Shown here in pieces: positions 11,701 through 23,085 of a stretch of 64,000 nt of DNA. The translations under genes and the position numbers were made by a program. The number at the start of each line of letters is the position of its first letter. The stretch's first letter is position 1. The DNA is taken from the NCBI RefSeq assembly GCF_932294415.1, contig NC_065535.1:87932862-87996861 (forward strand). Direction: 5' to 3'. The stretch comes from Quercus robur (taxonomy: Eukaryota > Streptophyta > Magnoliopsida > Fagales > Fagaceae). The notes under the pieces are model-generated. The model searched no databases and was not told the origin of the DNA. It saw only the letters and a program-made list of their open reading frames with translations.

Positions 11701-13380
11701 AAGAATACAAGTTTTGGACAGAACCAAGGCCTTGTATGGTCCTCGGACCCAAGCCTCTGGGGAAACCAACTACTTAAGAAGAGAATACAAGTTTTGGACA
11801 GAACCAAGGCCTTGTATGGTCCTCGGACCCAAGCCTCTGGGGAAACCAACTACTTAAAAAGAGAATACAAGTTTTGGACAGAACCAAGGCCTTGTATGGT
11901 CCTCGGACCCAAGCCTCTGGGGAAACCAACTACTTAAAAAGAGAATACAAGTTTTGGACAGAACCAAGGCCTTGTATGGTCCTCGGACCCAAGCCTCTGG
12001 GGAAACCAACTACTTAAAAAGAGAATACAAGTTTTGGACAGAACCAAGGCCTTGTATGGTCCTCAGACCCAAGCCTCTGGGGAAACCAACTACTTAAAAA
12101 GAGAATACAAGTTTTGGACAGAACCAAGGCCTTGTATGGTCCTCGGACCCAAGCCTCTGGGGAAACCAACTACTTAACAAGAGAATACAAGTTTTGGACA
12201 GAACCAAGGCCTTGTATGGTCCTCAGACCCAAGCCTCTGGGGAAACCAACTACTTAAGAAGAGAATACAAGTTTTGGACAGAACCAAGGCCTTGTATGGT
12301 CCTCGGACCCAAGCCTCTGGGGAAACCAACTACTTAAGAAGAGAATACAAGTTTTGGACAGAACCAAGGCCTTGTATGGTCCTCGGACCCAAGCCTCTGG
12401 GGAAACCAACTACTTAAGAAGAGAATACAAGTTTTGGACAGAACCAAGGCCTTGTATGGTCCTCGGACCCAAGCCTCTGGAGAAACCAACTACTTAAGAA
12501 GAGAATACAAGTTTTGGACAGAACCAAGGCCTTGTATGGTCCTCGGACCCAAGCCTCTGGGGAAACCAACTACTTAAAAAGAGAATACAAGTTTTGGACA
12601 GAACCAAAGCCTTGTATGGTCCTCGGACCCAAGCCTCTGGGGAAACCAACTACTTAAAAAGAGAATACAAGTTTTGGACAGAACCAAGGCCTTGTATGGT
12701 CCTCGGACCCAAGCCTCTGGGGAAACCAACTACTTAACAAGAGAATACAAGTTTTGGACAGAACCAAGGCCTTGTATGGTCTTCGGACCCAAGCCTCTGG
12801 GGAAACCAACTACTTAACAAGAGAATACAAGTTTTGGACATAACCAAGGCCTTGTATGGTCCTCGGACCCAAGCCTCTGGGGAAACCAACTACTTAACAA
12901 GAGAATACAAGTTTTGGACAGAACCAAGGCCTTGTATGGTCCTCGGACCCAAGCCTCTGGGGAAACCAACTACTTAAGAAGAGAATACAAGTTTTGGACA
13001 GAACCAAGGCCTTGTATGGTCCTCGGACCCAAGCCTCTGGGGAAACCAACTACTTAAAAAGACGATAAAAGTTTTGGACAGAACCAAGGCCTTGTATGGT
13101 CCTCGGACCCAAGTCTCTGGGGAAACCAACTACTTAAAAAGAGAATACAAGTTTTGGACAGAACCAAGGCCTTGTATGGTCCTCGGACCCAAGCCTCTGG
13201 GGAAACCAACTACTTAAAAAGACGATAAAAGTTTTGGACAGAACCAAGGCCTTGTATGGTTCTCGGACCCAAGCCTCTGGGGAAACCAACTACTTAAAAA
13301 GACGATAAAAGTTTTGGACAGAACCAAGGCCTTGTATGGTTCTCGGACCCAAGCCTCTGGGGAAACCAACTACATAAAAG
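11701..13380 (+). repeat. Tandem array, 21 copies of an 80-bp unit
   Basis: Exactly 21 x 80 bp = 1680 bp. Each unit runs through 'agttttggacagaacc', 'cttgtatggtcctcgg' and 'ggaaaccaactacttaa'. Units differ at only a few sites. The two or three bases at the unit junction (aaa, aga or aca) and a 'gacgataaaag' variant in late units come in runs, so neighbouring copies are the most alike. Because 80 is not a multiple of 3, no open frame runs through the array. Confidence 0.97.
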
Positions 13381-14595
13381 GAAAACTGTGTTACATGGAT
13401 TCTCTAGCTTACCCTCGGATCCTCAACACTAAAGGGACCAGTATGGAATGGAGTAACGTGTTTCCAAAAGCATAACTGAAGTCATGCAATGCTCGGTTAC
13501 TCCCTCGGATGAATTATTTAGAATTTGTCGTCCTTAGACAATATTCTCGCGCTTATTACAGAACGTTCAAACGCTATCTCGGTTAGTTTCCTAAATTCAA
13601 CTTACCATGAGTTATTATTATTATGCCTGATAGTGTCGGTAGATTAGAATTAGTTGGATTGTGTTTCAAGAGTTCTTGCTTTAAATACTGTTGAGGGGAA
13701 ACACCCACGCGGAGCACACCAACTCACAAAGTAGTGTTATCAAAGGAACAGCATTCAAAACAAGTAAAGAAATCGCCATTTTTTTTGACTAAAGCAAAGG
13801 AATAGTACAGCGTACAATGAAAAGCTAGAATCAGTTTGTGTCAAAGCTCACTACATAACCAAAAAGAAAGGAAGATACAAGAGAATAAAGTAAAGCCGAG
13901 GAAGTAGATTAGAGGAGAGGTTGGCTACAGCTCCAAGACCTTGTTCTTCCTCAACGCTTTCACTTGCCCACAACTCAAACAGCAAAAGAGACCCAACTTG
14001 AACCTGACACCGCTGAAGGAAAGGTGCAGGGAGTTGGAAGTCGAGGGGCTTTCTCTAAATATTCGCCCGCCACAAGGCAGAGGCGCTGATGACGGAGAAT
14101 CTTTCTTCTGACACACCAAAGTTCTGGTATGAACAGAACCTGCTTCGGATTTTGACTAAAAAAGGGAGAGACATCCTTTCCCCTCGATTGAAATGGAGTA
14201 CTCTCTTGAACTTATGCTTCCTGTGCCCATACCTCACCATTTTCAGTCTCATAAGGGCACGGTGCTTCGATGGCGGAGAGATTTCTTTCTTCCCAACCCT
14301 CGCCTCAGACATATTGTGCTAAGGGAGGACAGCACTGAGTATAGGAGCTGTGATTTGGGAGAAAACTAAAGAATTGGTGTGAGGATGAAGTGACTTTCTC
14401 TCCTATTTATTAAAAGAGATAAGGTGGTGGCATTTAATTCACGCAGCGTCCCAAGGAACGCTACGGACAAGATGGCGTAGGCTCAATCTCCAACGCCACC
14501 TGCAACCAGGGGATTAAAGGAGTCTCTGGAAGGTGCACCTCGAACATTGGGACGCCAAAAAGTACTAAGTAACCAAAAACTACATAAATACCCTA
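13381..14595 (+). other. Internal tail module 1 of the LTR element
   Basis: Non-coding in appearance. It contains a 'gtacagcgtacaatgaa' block near 13,806 and a CTTCGGATTTTGACT block near 14,143. Both reappear in the second module (about 15,330 and 15,971) and in the left-edge element. Confidence 0.6.
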
Positions 14596-14747
14596 TAAGT
14601 TATGGGCCAAGTGAATTCGCGGCCCAGGCCTGATCTGCATGGGAGCCCAGGGGCAATGGCCCACACCAAGGAATAACTGTTGCCGAGGACAACTTCCTGC
14701 TCGGCACCTCGTGAAATACCTGAGGACAGGGAGAAGCTGAACTCAAA

Positions 14748-14975
14748 GAGTCTTGGACAGAACCTAGGCCTTGTATGGTCCTCGGACCCAAGCCTATGGG
14801 GAAACCAAGTACTGAGAAAACCTAAGTTTCGGACAGAACCTAGGGTTTGCATGGTCCTCGGACTCAAACCTATGGGGAATCCAAGTAATGAGAAAAAATC
14901 TAAGTTTAAGACAGAACCCAGGTGTTACGAAGTCCTCGGACTCAAGCCTTTCAGGAAACCGACTACTCGAATGGG
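14748..14975 (+). repeat. Diverged relatives of the 80-bp unit
   Basis: About three copies of roughly 75 bp with the same skeleton (ttggacagaacc, tggtcctcggac, ggggaaaccaa), clearly different from the 21 homogeneous units upstream. They appear older and unamplified. The preceding stretch, 14,596-14,745, is GGCCC-rich and resembles the start of an LTR of this superfamily. Confidence 0.8.
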
Positions 14976-15299
14976 GAAGGTTCTCGGCTCAAATACTGTA
15001 AAAGGTTAAAGCCAGTGTGTTAAAAAGATGGCGAAACGACCCAACTTTCATTAACCTAAGGAAACTGTCCATTTGGCGAGTGAAATGTCCTCGGATAGTT
15101 ATTTCCTACACTGTATCGAGCACTTAGTCCTCATCTTGGCTAATTTTAAGGTGAGTTTCGTTCCTCACTGGTCGGCTTTGCTATGTTAAATAATTTTATT
15201 AAAGTTATGGTGACACCTTTTTATTAACAAATATTTCAGCCTTAGTTGTCATTAATTTAAATGCTATATTATTGAGCCGAGCAGCATGTGTAAACTTAT

Positions 15300-16577
15300 A
15301 AAACATAAAAACAGAACATGCGAAATAAATGAATAGCAACTTTTATTAATATGGAAAATTGTTACAACGTACAAAGAAGGGCTTAAACAAGCCTCTACAA
15401 AAGGTGAACTGCCGAAGCAGCAATAACCACTGCAATACAGATAAGTAAACAGTCAGGTGCCTTTTAAACTCGCCTTCAAAGCTTCTCCAATCTCTGCCTC
15501 AGTACTGTTCATATCAGGAGAAGAACCTTTTTTAGAAAAAGATAAAGGAGAAGGAAGAAGAATTGGAACACATGGAAGCACTTCAGCAAGCTCTTGTCAC
15601 CAAAGAGCACAAAGGAAGAAGAAGATGGAGGACATGAGCAGAAGATGGAGGAGATGAATGAGGAAGATGGAGGACATGAGCAAGAGAAGGAGGAGAAGAA
15701 GAGGGAAGAAATGAAAAGAAGGAGAAAGGAGCAAAAGAGAGAGAAAGAAAAGCCCCAGGATGGAGCTGGTGGTGGAAAGAAGAAGAAAGAAAAGTAAAGG
15801 GTGGCGCCAGTGAACGAAGAGAGGAAGAAGCAGGGGCATTTAGCCCCTGCCCCAGTCCTGACTCCTAGCACACCGGTACCACATTAGATATGCTCGTGAG
15901 AGAGCGGGTGGTGATGATGCTGTGTGTCCTCGGCTCAGTCACGTCGAAGGTGCGACGTGACGAGTTCCTGCTTCGGATTTTGGCTGAAAGGTAGGCAAGA
16001 CAAATCTTGAGTCTCCGCCATCCTTGCCCCGACCGAGCCATCTCGAGCTTGGTCAAAACAAGGTATTTTTGGGAGGGAGAAGGTTTCTTCATCACCTATA
16101 ACTGTGGCGAACGTATTACGAGTCGGGATATAATCAAAGGGTAAATGTAAATTCTGGGAAGAATCTAAGGACTTCAGTTTTCTGGGGGATTAAGGGATTC
16201 ATTTATGGAAGAAACAACTCATGTCCACCCACTTTATATAAGGGACGAAGAGGATGGCATTAAATGTGTTCAGATCTTCAAGGAAATCTGCCAGCGAGAA
16301 TGCGCCTGTTCCGCTCCCCCACGTCATCAGTAGCCATTGAATTTGAGAAGTCTCGTGAAGGGAAAACATTAAAGACCTACTTCGGGTAGCCAAACGGACA
16401 GAACGTATCAAGGCTAAATCAAGAAGGATATCTCGTAGATCGGAGCGTTCTCAGGGCATTTGGAGAATTGCCAACGCCAGAGAAGGGTCGAATTAAATGA
16501 GCCGTAATAAAGGCTTGGAGTTACCAAAACCTCCCTTTCCAACCAAGAGGTCGGACAGCAGGGTTTTGAGGGGCTAT
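15300..16577 (+). other. Internal tail module 2 of the LTR element
   Basis: Parallels 13,790-14,330 and the left-edge element's tail in order of blocks. It includes a purine-rich, GAAGAAGATGGAGGA-like stretch at 15,540-15,800 that creates long but low-complexity open frames on both strands. It ends at the polypurine tract before 16,578. Confidence 0.6.
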
Positions 16578-17193
16578 TGTGTGGCCCAACAATATATGGG
16601 CCAGGCCCACTTGTTCACGGGAAGCTTTAAGGCCCAAGCCGAAGGAGGTGGTAGTCCAGGCTCATTAGTATAAAGCAGAAATGGGCCCAGAGAGGCAGCC
16701 GAGGACGGTGCAGCCCTCGGCTGGTCCAAAGCTCCACCAAGAAAAGGGGCAAAAGCGGCATAGGGACAATCTTAAAAGAAAATCTGAAATATCTAGGAAA
16801 AGCTGCCCTTACTGCCTTTCCCAGACTGAGTTTTGCACCTAACAGAGCCGTGTTCTTTAGCTTTATCAACTACTCCCAAAGACTCGGGTATGGGACAGAT
16901 GGGACAAGTATCAGTCTTGGAAAGGATGACCCTACACGTGGACGAAGGAAATTGAACGCATGCTGGTATAAAAGAAAAAATATGTAACCTAAAAGGAGGC
17001 TCCAGTCCCACTAGGAAAGGGAGGGTTCCTAAAGTGAATACACCTGAGCTATGTATGAACACCTTAACAAAAACCACCGCCGGGTAAACGAGACTTAGCC
17101 TTTCGATCCCACTCTCTACAAATGATATTGTATGGGCCCATTCACGTCCTGACCCAACTACAATTTTGGTTCGTTCTGGAACGTGACCCTACA
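16578..17193 (+). repeat. 3' LTR
   Basis: 616 bp, nearly identical to 10836-11451, followed by the GGTAA target-site copy. Confidence 0.92.
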
Positions 17194-17198
17194 GGTAA

Positions 17199-17932
17199 CA
17201 TTAGAAAAAATAAGTTAAAAGAAAACTATTTTTAGTTGATATAAAAAATATTATTTATTTTTAGATTATTTTCCACTATTTTTTTTGAAAATAACTCAAT
17301 CTTTCAGTAAACTAAGTAAAGAAAGTTAAGAGATTGTTTTTCAACTCATTTAAAGTACCAACACATAGAAAAATGAAATAGTTTTATAGATTTTTTTTTT
17401 GAAAAATAACTAATTTTCTAGAAAACATCATTAATAAAACAAACAAAATGTAAATTCCACATTAAATAGTGAGGATAAAAATGGGTAATTAATATAACAT
17501 CACTGACAACATTCTCATTGCGCTGCCCAAGGTGTTATCTCCCCCCACATTTTGGTCATTGTCTATTGCTTTGTCTCTTTTACACTTCCTCTATGATATG
17601 TTCTCTCTTTCTATTTTTCTCTAATGTGCATAGGTTTGAGTTTCATTAATAGAGCACAGTCAATACTGAGCTAGGCCATGACACAGAGTCCACAAGTTTA
17701 ATCAATTTTAACAATATGATTTTTGCATACTCCAATACAAAGAAAATCTCTCCATTATTGAATATGTCATCCCGCAAATGCTTAGTAATTTGCATAAATA
17801 AACATCAGAGTGTGACACAAATCAAATATATAGTTATCTTACACAAACTAGAAGATAAGATTGCTCTGAAAATATACATTCAAAGGTAACAGATCAAAAG
17901 AAAATAAAATCAGATCCAAGTTGCAGAGAATA
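17199..17932. other. Spacer and TRAPPC4 3' flank
   Basis: AT-rich, without a gene on either strand. The last 100-200 bp before 17,933 should include the TRAPPC4 3' UTR (minus strand). Confidence 0.5.
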
Positions 17933-20900
17933 TCATCGGCCCAGCAAGGCGACACAATCCTTCTGTACTGTCTGCGAAAGGTTGAAATCAAAAAGCTCAC
18001 ACCGTATAGGCATCTCTATCTCATAGAAGGGATTCTTCAACACATAATCTGTGTACAATTCATAGATGACTTTCAAGAGAGCTTCCATCTGCTGTGTCCC
18101 AGGCTCACAGACCACAAAGAACTTTGTCCCTGCCAAAGAAGCAATTATTCTTTTAAAGTAAAAAATTTCCAGAGAGAACATCAAATACATGCTCATTATT
18201 TAAGAGAAACTCAGGTTAAATTTCACTTCCAAAGTGTATAGTACATTGTAGTAAAACCCAATCATATTCCTATACTCATGAAAGAGCATTTCAACTTAAT
18301 ATCGTGAAGCTCACATAGCAGACACAATGAGCCCCATATAAATGCAAGAGCAAAACATACCAGCATTGAAGCAGATGACAAATCTTTAATAAAGTAAATA
18401 TTATTATTGGCTGATTTCAAATTATACGGATAATATCTAACTAATAGGTTGTTACAGTAAAAAATTTATGAATGCTATAGCAATCAAAATTTGACCAAAA
18501 TTAAAATTCAGAAGTTATGAAGTGGACCTCATATCATGCATCTTACCCTGTTAACAAATGGTAATAGAACAAACAAAATTGTAGACATAATCACATAACA
18601 ACAGTTCACTATGAAGTAGAGCATAGGGTAAAAGAGCTCTCTTTGATATGGAAAATTGCACTAAGACCCCCGAACTTTCATGTTGTTGCACTAACACCCT
18701 CCTCTCTCTCTTTTCAGCCAATTTTGTACAGTCAACTTTGATACTTTATCAAATAGGCCCCTTATGGCCTTATGTCAATACTCCATCCATTTGGGGAACA
18801 CATGGGTCCTATGTGTGCCTAGTCTTTTGGCACCAAATTGTGAAAAAGGGCCTGAGGGGAGCACAGAGGAAACCATCCAAAATGCGAAAATCAGGTCTGC
18901 CGTGAAGAAAAAAAAACTCATGAAACAAAAGTGAAGAAATGAAGAATGAAGAAAGAGTGAAGAAACGAATGAAGCTAGATCTTCATTGAAATTATTGCTA
19001 GTGAAATTGTCACCAGCCCTTTTTTGAATCCCATTCTCAAGGCACGTTCTCTATTTTCTCAATCTTTTTTTAATTTTTTTACTTTTTTAAAAAATGAACT
19101 TTTATTATCTGTTTGGTTAGTGGGGAATCACTGACAGCTTTGAAGACTGTACTGACACCTCTTCCTTCTTCCATGGACAAGAACGCTTTTTAGAATAACG
19201 CTCACATTGTCTGAGAGGCCATGACCCTTTGAATTTTTTTTTTTTTTGGTAATCCATGATTGTGAGGAACCCTCAAGATTTCAGGTCTGTGAATCAAAAT
19301 TGTCGACATATCTAGGTTAGGAGCTGTGGAACCTCCAGAATTTGTTTGGGTTTTGTTTTTGTTTTTTGTTTCTTGTACAGCTATATGTCGGAATTCTGGA
19401 TGGATTAGAGTAAAGTGTGGAAGAGATTGCTAACTGATAAGAAGGTGTTTGAGTTTGTTTAACCCTGCAAATAGTGAAGAAACATGCTATTTATTCAAAT
19501 TTTAGAACAAGGTGTTTTTTATTTTATTTTATTTTTTTTAAAAGGTGGCGTGGAATTGTATACCTGTTTTAAGTTTAACTGTATACTCCATGGGTCTAGC
19601 TTCATTCAATTCTTCACTTTTTTATTCGTCCTCTGCCCATTCTTCGTTGCTTCACATTTGATTCATGCAATTTTGTTTTTTTCCTTCACAGCAGATCTAA
19701 TTTTGGCATTTGGGATGGTTTCTCTATGTTTCCTGCCTTTTTTCATGATTTGGAGCCAAAAGATTAGGCATATGTGAGACCCACATGTTCTCTCCGTTAG
19801 AGAAAGGACAGAACATTGACAGAAGGGACCTATTTGGTACAGAGTTACCATACCAAATTAACTGGGAAAAAGAAGAAGATAAGAGGGTCTTAGTGCAATC
19901 TATCCTTTTTTGTGTATGAGTAACTCCTAAAAGTTTTATCATGCTCAAAAGTGGCTCTTAATCCACCGACATCATAAGAGGTGATCTCATTAGTGAAAAA
20001 GTAAACAGTTGGAAGCTCAAATCTCCCTTGTTCTAAAATATCATCAACACTCCAATTTTCCCTCAATACTTGAAAGGAGATCCATAATGAACTGATTTCA
20101 CAGACCATGGGATAAATAAACAAAAAGCCACCATATTGTCATAAATATTTGATATCAACTTGCAATATAAAGGTTGCTAACTCAAATCTTTATTTTCTAG
20201 CATTTCAGAGCATAAATTTCTCTATACAATTTAGTTTCATTTCGTTATAATCATAAAAATGGCGGCAATGCTGGACATAAATTCACGTCTATCAATGTCA
20301 AAACATACCAGTCCACATCCATGGAGGCTTACCAGATATGCAACATCTAGGTACAAATAAGTCTTTTTAGCTCTTATATGCACAAGTATAAAATATTTTC
20401 ATATCTTGACACTCTCAGAATTACAACCTTTTTTGTTTAGATCAGTAAAGTTGTGGCCCCAAGGGACAGGTACAACCTTAAAATTACTATGCTTAATACA
20501 AAATTGTATGAGTAACAAAAACATAACACTGATATGCAACGATTTGTTGAGGCTTATTAGATTAACAACATACAGGTTAGCAATAACTATGCTTAGCTTG
20601 TAGTATCCAAGTCATAATTTTTTTTCACATGTTCAAGGGTGATAAGTTAATATCGAAATGTACCAGTGAGTGATTGGAAGCAATGGAGATCAAATGTATC
20701 AGCTTCGAGAAGCTCAATGCCCGAACAACCTGCAACTGGCGATAACTGCTGAGAGATTGCGTGCATCGAGTGCCATAAACTCGCAACCCGCAAGCTATCA
20801 TTTGTGTCCATCCTTCCAGCAGACCCATAATCCTAATTGTCAAACACACACACAGATTTCATCAGACAAGCCCTATTTCCAATTAACAATATCCACTCTT

Positions 20901-21645
20901 TTCCAGGATATATCCATCAGTACTACCTTCACACACACACAAGTAACAAGTTTTATTAGAAAAATAAAGAACACCAAGTACAGTGGATTTATGCTAGATG
21001 TTTATCACATCTAAAGCTTTAAAAGTACAATGATCAAGAAACTAATATAAGATTGAGAAAGAGATACTCCACGAGGCTTATTATGCCTTGACATATATAA
21101 ACAGGATCAATCTACAACTACTGTAACTCTTTACAAGTGTAATTCTACTGGAAAATTGGAATTTATCCGGGAAAGGAAATAAATAGCCACTCATTCATCA
21201 GACCCATGATCCAAAGTTTCTATTTTTTTTCAAAAAGAGAAAGCTAAACATTTCCAATATTCAAATCACTAACACACTGCTTTTTTCCATGGTAAATCGG
21301 AAAAAAAAAGTACCACATACCCATCGGTTTGATTTCGAGTTGCAAACTCCTACAAGTGAAAAGGCCAAGTCTTTCTCAGTCCCCAAATTCCATTTGGCTC
21401 GTTTTGTTTTTCCCACATTTTCTCAGCCACCCAACATAGCATATACAACCCCATTCAGTTTTCTATCATCTCCACATTTTCAGTTTTCTATAAGGTAAAT
21501 GTTTGTGTATATAAAACCAAAAAAAAAATGAAACTTTCTCGGGAAACAAACTGAAAATTATATACAAAAATACATAAAAATTTACCTTGTAGAAAATCAA
21601 GCCACCTGATTTGTTGATGATGTAGAGGCTGTAAATTGCTGCCAT
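17933..21645 (-). CDS. TRAPPC4: Trafficking protein particle complex subunit 4 (Trs23)
   Basis: A core subunit of the TRAPP tethering complexes that act as Rab GTPase exchange factors at the ER-Golgi and trans-Golgi. Coding exons on the minus strand are 21645-21586, 20832-20664 and 18129-17933. They sum to 426 nt and 141 aa, the usual plant length, with phases 0 and 1 joining cleanly (ACTG joined to GGACAAAG gives Leu-Thr-Gly-Thr-Lys). Diagnostic stretches are the start [15 protein letters not shown], then [17 protein letters not shown] and the end [11 protein letters not shown]. The longin-like fold of the Sedlin/Bet5 family covers the whole protein. One Cys stands where I remember Arg (KDRVALLGR) in other plants. 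Intron 2 (2.5 kb) carries a long-inverted-repeat transposon. A tRNA-Ile gene lies 183 bp upstream of the start codon, on the opposite strand. Confidence 0.95.
18655..19899. mobile_element. Non-autonomous DNA transposon with long inverted repeats, in TRAPPC4 intron 2
   Basis: The two ends match as reverse complements over about 220-255 bp (18655-18910 and 19676-19899). The outer motif is ATTGCACTAAGACCC on the left and GGGTCTTAGTGCAAT on the right; inner matches include 'cttttggcaccaaat' against 'cttttggctccaaat'. The arms are about 80 percent alike. The 765-bp core has no coding frame I recognise. Long, diverged inverted repeats suggest a MULE or foldback type. I could not see a clear target-site duplication. 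Confidence 0.7.
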
Positions 21646-21827
21646 TTCAAAGGGCAATTTGCGAATATGATAAACTGTTGAGAAAGATAAATCAAGAAGA
21701 TCGATGATGAAGCAGAAAAATGGATTAACTTTGCAGGGTTAGATCCGAGTGCTGTTTCGTAGAGTGGTAGATGGGACTCAGGAATTGAATAGAGAAAATG
21801 ATATACTTTATGCCTTGAGGAACATCT

Positions 21828-21901
21828 GGCCTATTAGCTCAGCTGGTTAGAGCGTCGTGCTAATAACGCGAAGGTCGCAGGTTCGAGACCTGCATGGGCC
21901 A
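21828..21901 (+). tRNA. tRNA-Ile(AAU): tRNA-Ile (anticodon AAU)
   Basis: A 74-nt cloverleaf with no intron. The acceptor stem GGCCTAT pairs with ATGGGCC (one T-G pair). The D arm is GCTC/GAGC, and the anticodon stem TCGTG/CGCGA carries the loop CTAATAA with AAT at 21862-21864. The variable loop has 5 nt and the T arm is GCAGG/CCTGC with loop TTCGAGA. The discriminator is A. A-box and B-box (GGTTCGAGACC) promoters are intact, and a T5 pol III terminator sits at 21912-21916. No CCA is encoded, as expected in a nuclear gene. Confidence 0.97.
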
Positions 21902-21911
21902 TTCTATCCAG

Positions 21912-21916
21912 TTTTT
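21912..21916 (+). terminator. Pol III terminator of tRNA-Ile
   Basis: A TTTTT run 10 bp after the tRNA 3' end. Confidence 0.8.
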
Positions 21917-22099
21917 CAAAATTGTTTTACAAAATTGACTTTTGTCGTTGATACAAAAACGTTTTACAAAGTTTTTATTTTATTTTAATTCTTAACAATA
22001 ATACCAATATTAATATAAACACATCTTACAATATTTTTTTTTAAATTCTTAACAATTTTTAAAAATTTTTAATACAAGAACATTTTACAATATTATATA

Positions 22100-23085
22100 T
22101 GTAGGGATAGGGGCCCAAAATTATATATTGGCCCTTGGGCCTTGGGCGAGGATGTAGGTTGATCCGAGAACGAATAAACAGTGGTGAGAGTGCTAAGCTC
22201 AGAGTCCAGTGAATAAGTTGCAAAATGGAAAGGTTGGAGAAATTGGTTCGAGGAGGAGTATCTTCTCGGATGAACAAAGTATAGATCAAATGTATATCTT
22301 ATCGTTCAAGGTGACCTTCCAAAAAATTCCACTAATAGGGACGTGCATTATAAACATACAAGAGAGATGGAAGCTCAAAAATGTCTAGGAAAAGGCTACT
22401 GCCACAGCATTAAATACTCTACAGCTAACTTCCTGACCGCATTAATGTAGAGAAGACCCCTCAACAATGCTGTCTTGGCCACTCCAACTCACAGAAGGCT
22501 TAAAGGGTGTCCGATAGAACAAGCACTCAAGTAGTGACTTAGATGATCAACAAGTGTAAGACCAAGATTGTTCAAAGGCGTCTATATAACGTGAGAGGCC
22601 CTCCATGGAGAAAGGGGGGGGGGGGAATCTAAAAAGAAACACTATAGCAATCAGGAAATAAACTTGTAATCATACGTAAGATAAATATACAAGCACTGTT
22701 TTAAAAATCGGACCGGACCGGCCGGTTCGACCGGGAACCGGAGGCTAATCCGGTTCGGTTAAAAGGTCAATAACCGGTCAAAAACCGGAAAACCGGCCAA
22801 AAACCGGGGTTGAACCGGAAATTAAAAAAAAAAAACGGTTCTTTGACCGGTTCGGTTTTTAAAACCATGTATACAAGAACTGATCTCCTCGAACTTGTCT
22901 GAGGACGATTTTCTTTAGTTGAAATCCATCTATCTTTCTGTTCTTGTCATTTGAATCCACCTTGTTTGCTATCTAACTCATTCTAGCTCAGTTTTCCAAT
23001 TCACTCTTTACAAATTTATTGTTTTGTGCTTTTGGGCCTGAGCCTATTCATTCTTTGGGCTAGGGACTCAAACTCGGTCCTTACA
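22100..23085 (+). mobile_element. Solo LTR (fossil) with a nested hAT MITE
   Basis: 986 bp, of which 176 bp plus an 8-bp duplication belong to the nested MITE. The LTR starts TGTAGGGATAGGGGCCC and ends CTCGGTCCTTACA, with a perfect 5-bp duplication ATATA (22095-22099 and 23086-23090). GGGCCTT and GGGCC motifs near both ends recall the other LTRs of this window. No interior or second LTR is present, so it is a solo LTR left by recombination between two LTRs. Confidence 0.85.
22694..22869. mobile_element. hAT-type MITE, CCGG-rich
   Basis: 176 bp with imperfect terminal inverted repeats, CACTGTTTTAAAAATCGG on the left and the complement of CATGGTTTTAAAAACCGA on the right. It is flanked by a perfect 8-bp duplication TATACAAG (22686-22693 and 22870-22877), as expected for hAT. 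The core is full of ACCGG/CCGGTT motifs and can fold on itself. Confidence 0.92.

Larger units (their letters stand above)
10836..17193 (+). mobile_element. Complete non-autonomous LTR retroelement (LARD-like), young
   Basis: 6358 bp. Two LTRs of 616 bp each (10836-11451 and 16578-17193) differ at about five positions (0.8 percent). They are flanked by a perfect 5-bp target-site duplication, GGTAA (10831-10835 and 17194-17198). A primer-binding-site-like block, TTGGCGCCGTCTGTGGGGA, starts two bases after the left LTR, and a polypurine stretch 'gaggggctat' sits right before the right LTR. The 5.1-kb interior encodes no gag or pol that I can recognise, so it must have moved with proteins from a partner element. 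At rates of about 1e-9 to 1e-8 per site per year, the LTR divergence gives roughly 0.4 to 4 million years. Orientation is plus, by the binding site and purine tract. Confidence 0.92.

Noticed and set aside
11701-13380. Regularly spaced array resembling a CRISPR at first sight
   Set aside because: Units are contiguous 80-bp tandem repeats with no unique spacers, in a plant LTR element.
14680-15009. 109-aa frame with repeated GLKP/SDPSLWGN motifs
   Set aside because: It is a read-through of three diverged copies of the 80-bp unit family; the homogeneous array has no matching open frame.
15509-15871. Overlapping open frames on both strands (Glu/Lys/Arg-rich or Leu/Ser/Phe-rich)
   Set aside because: They arise from a purine-rich low-complexity stretch in the LTR element and lack any domain.
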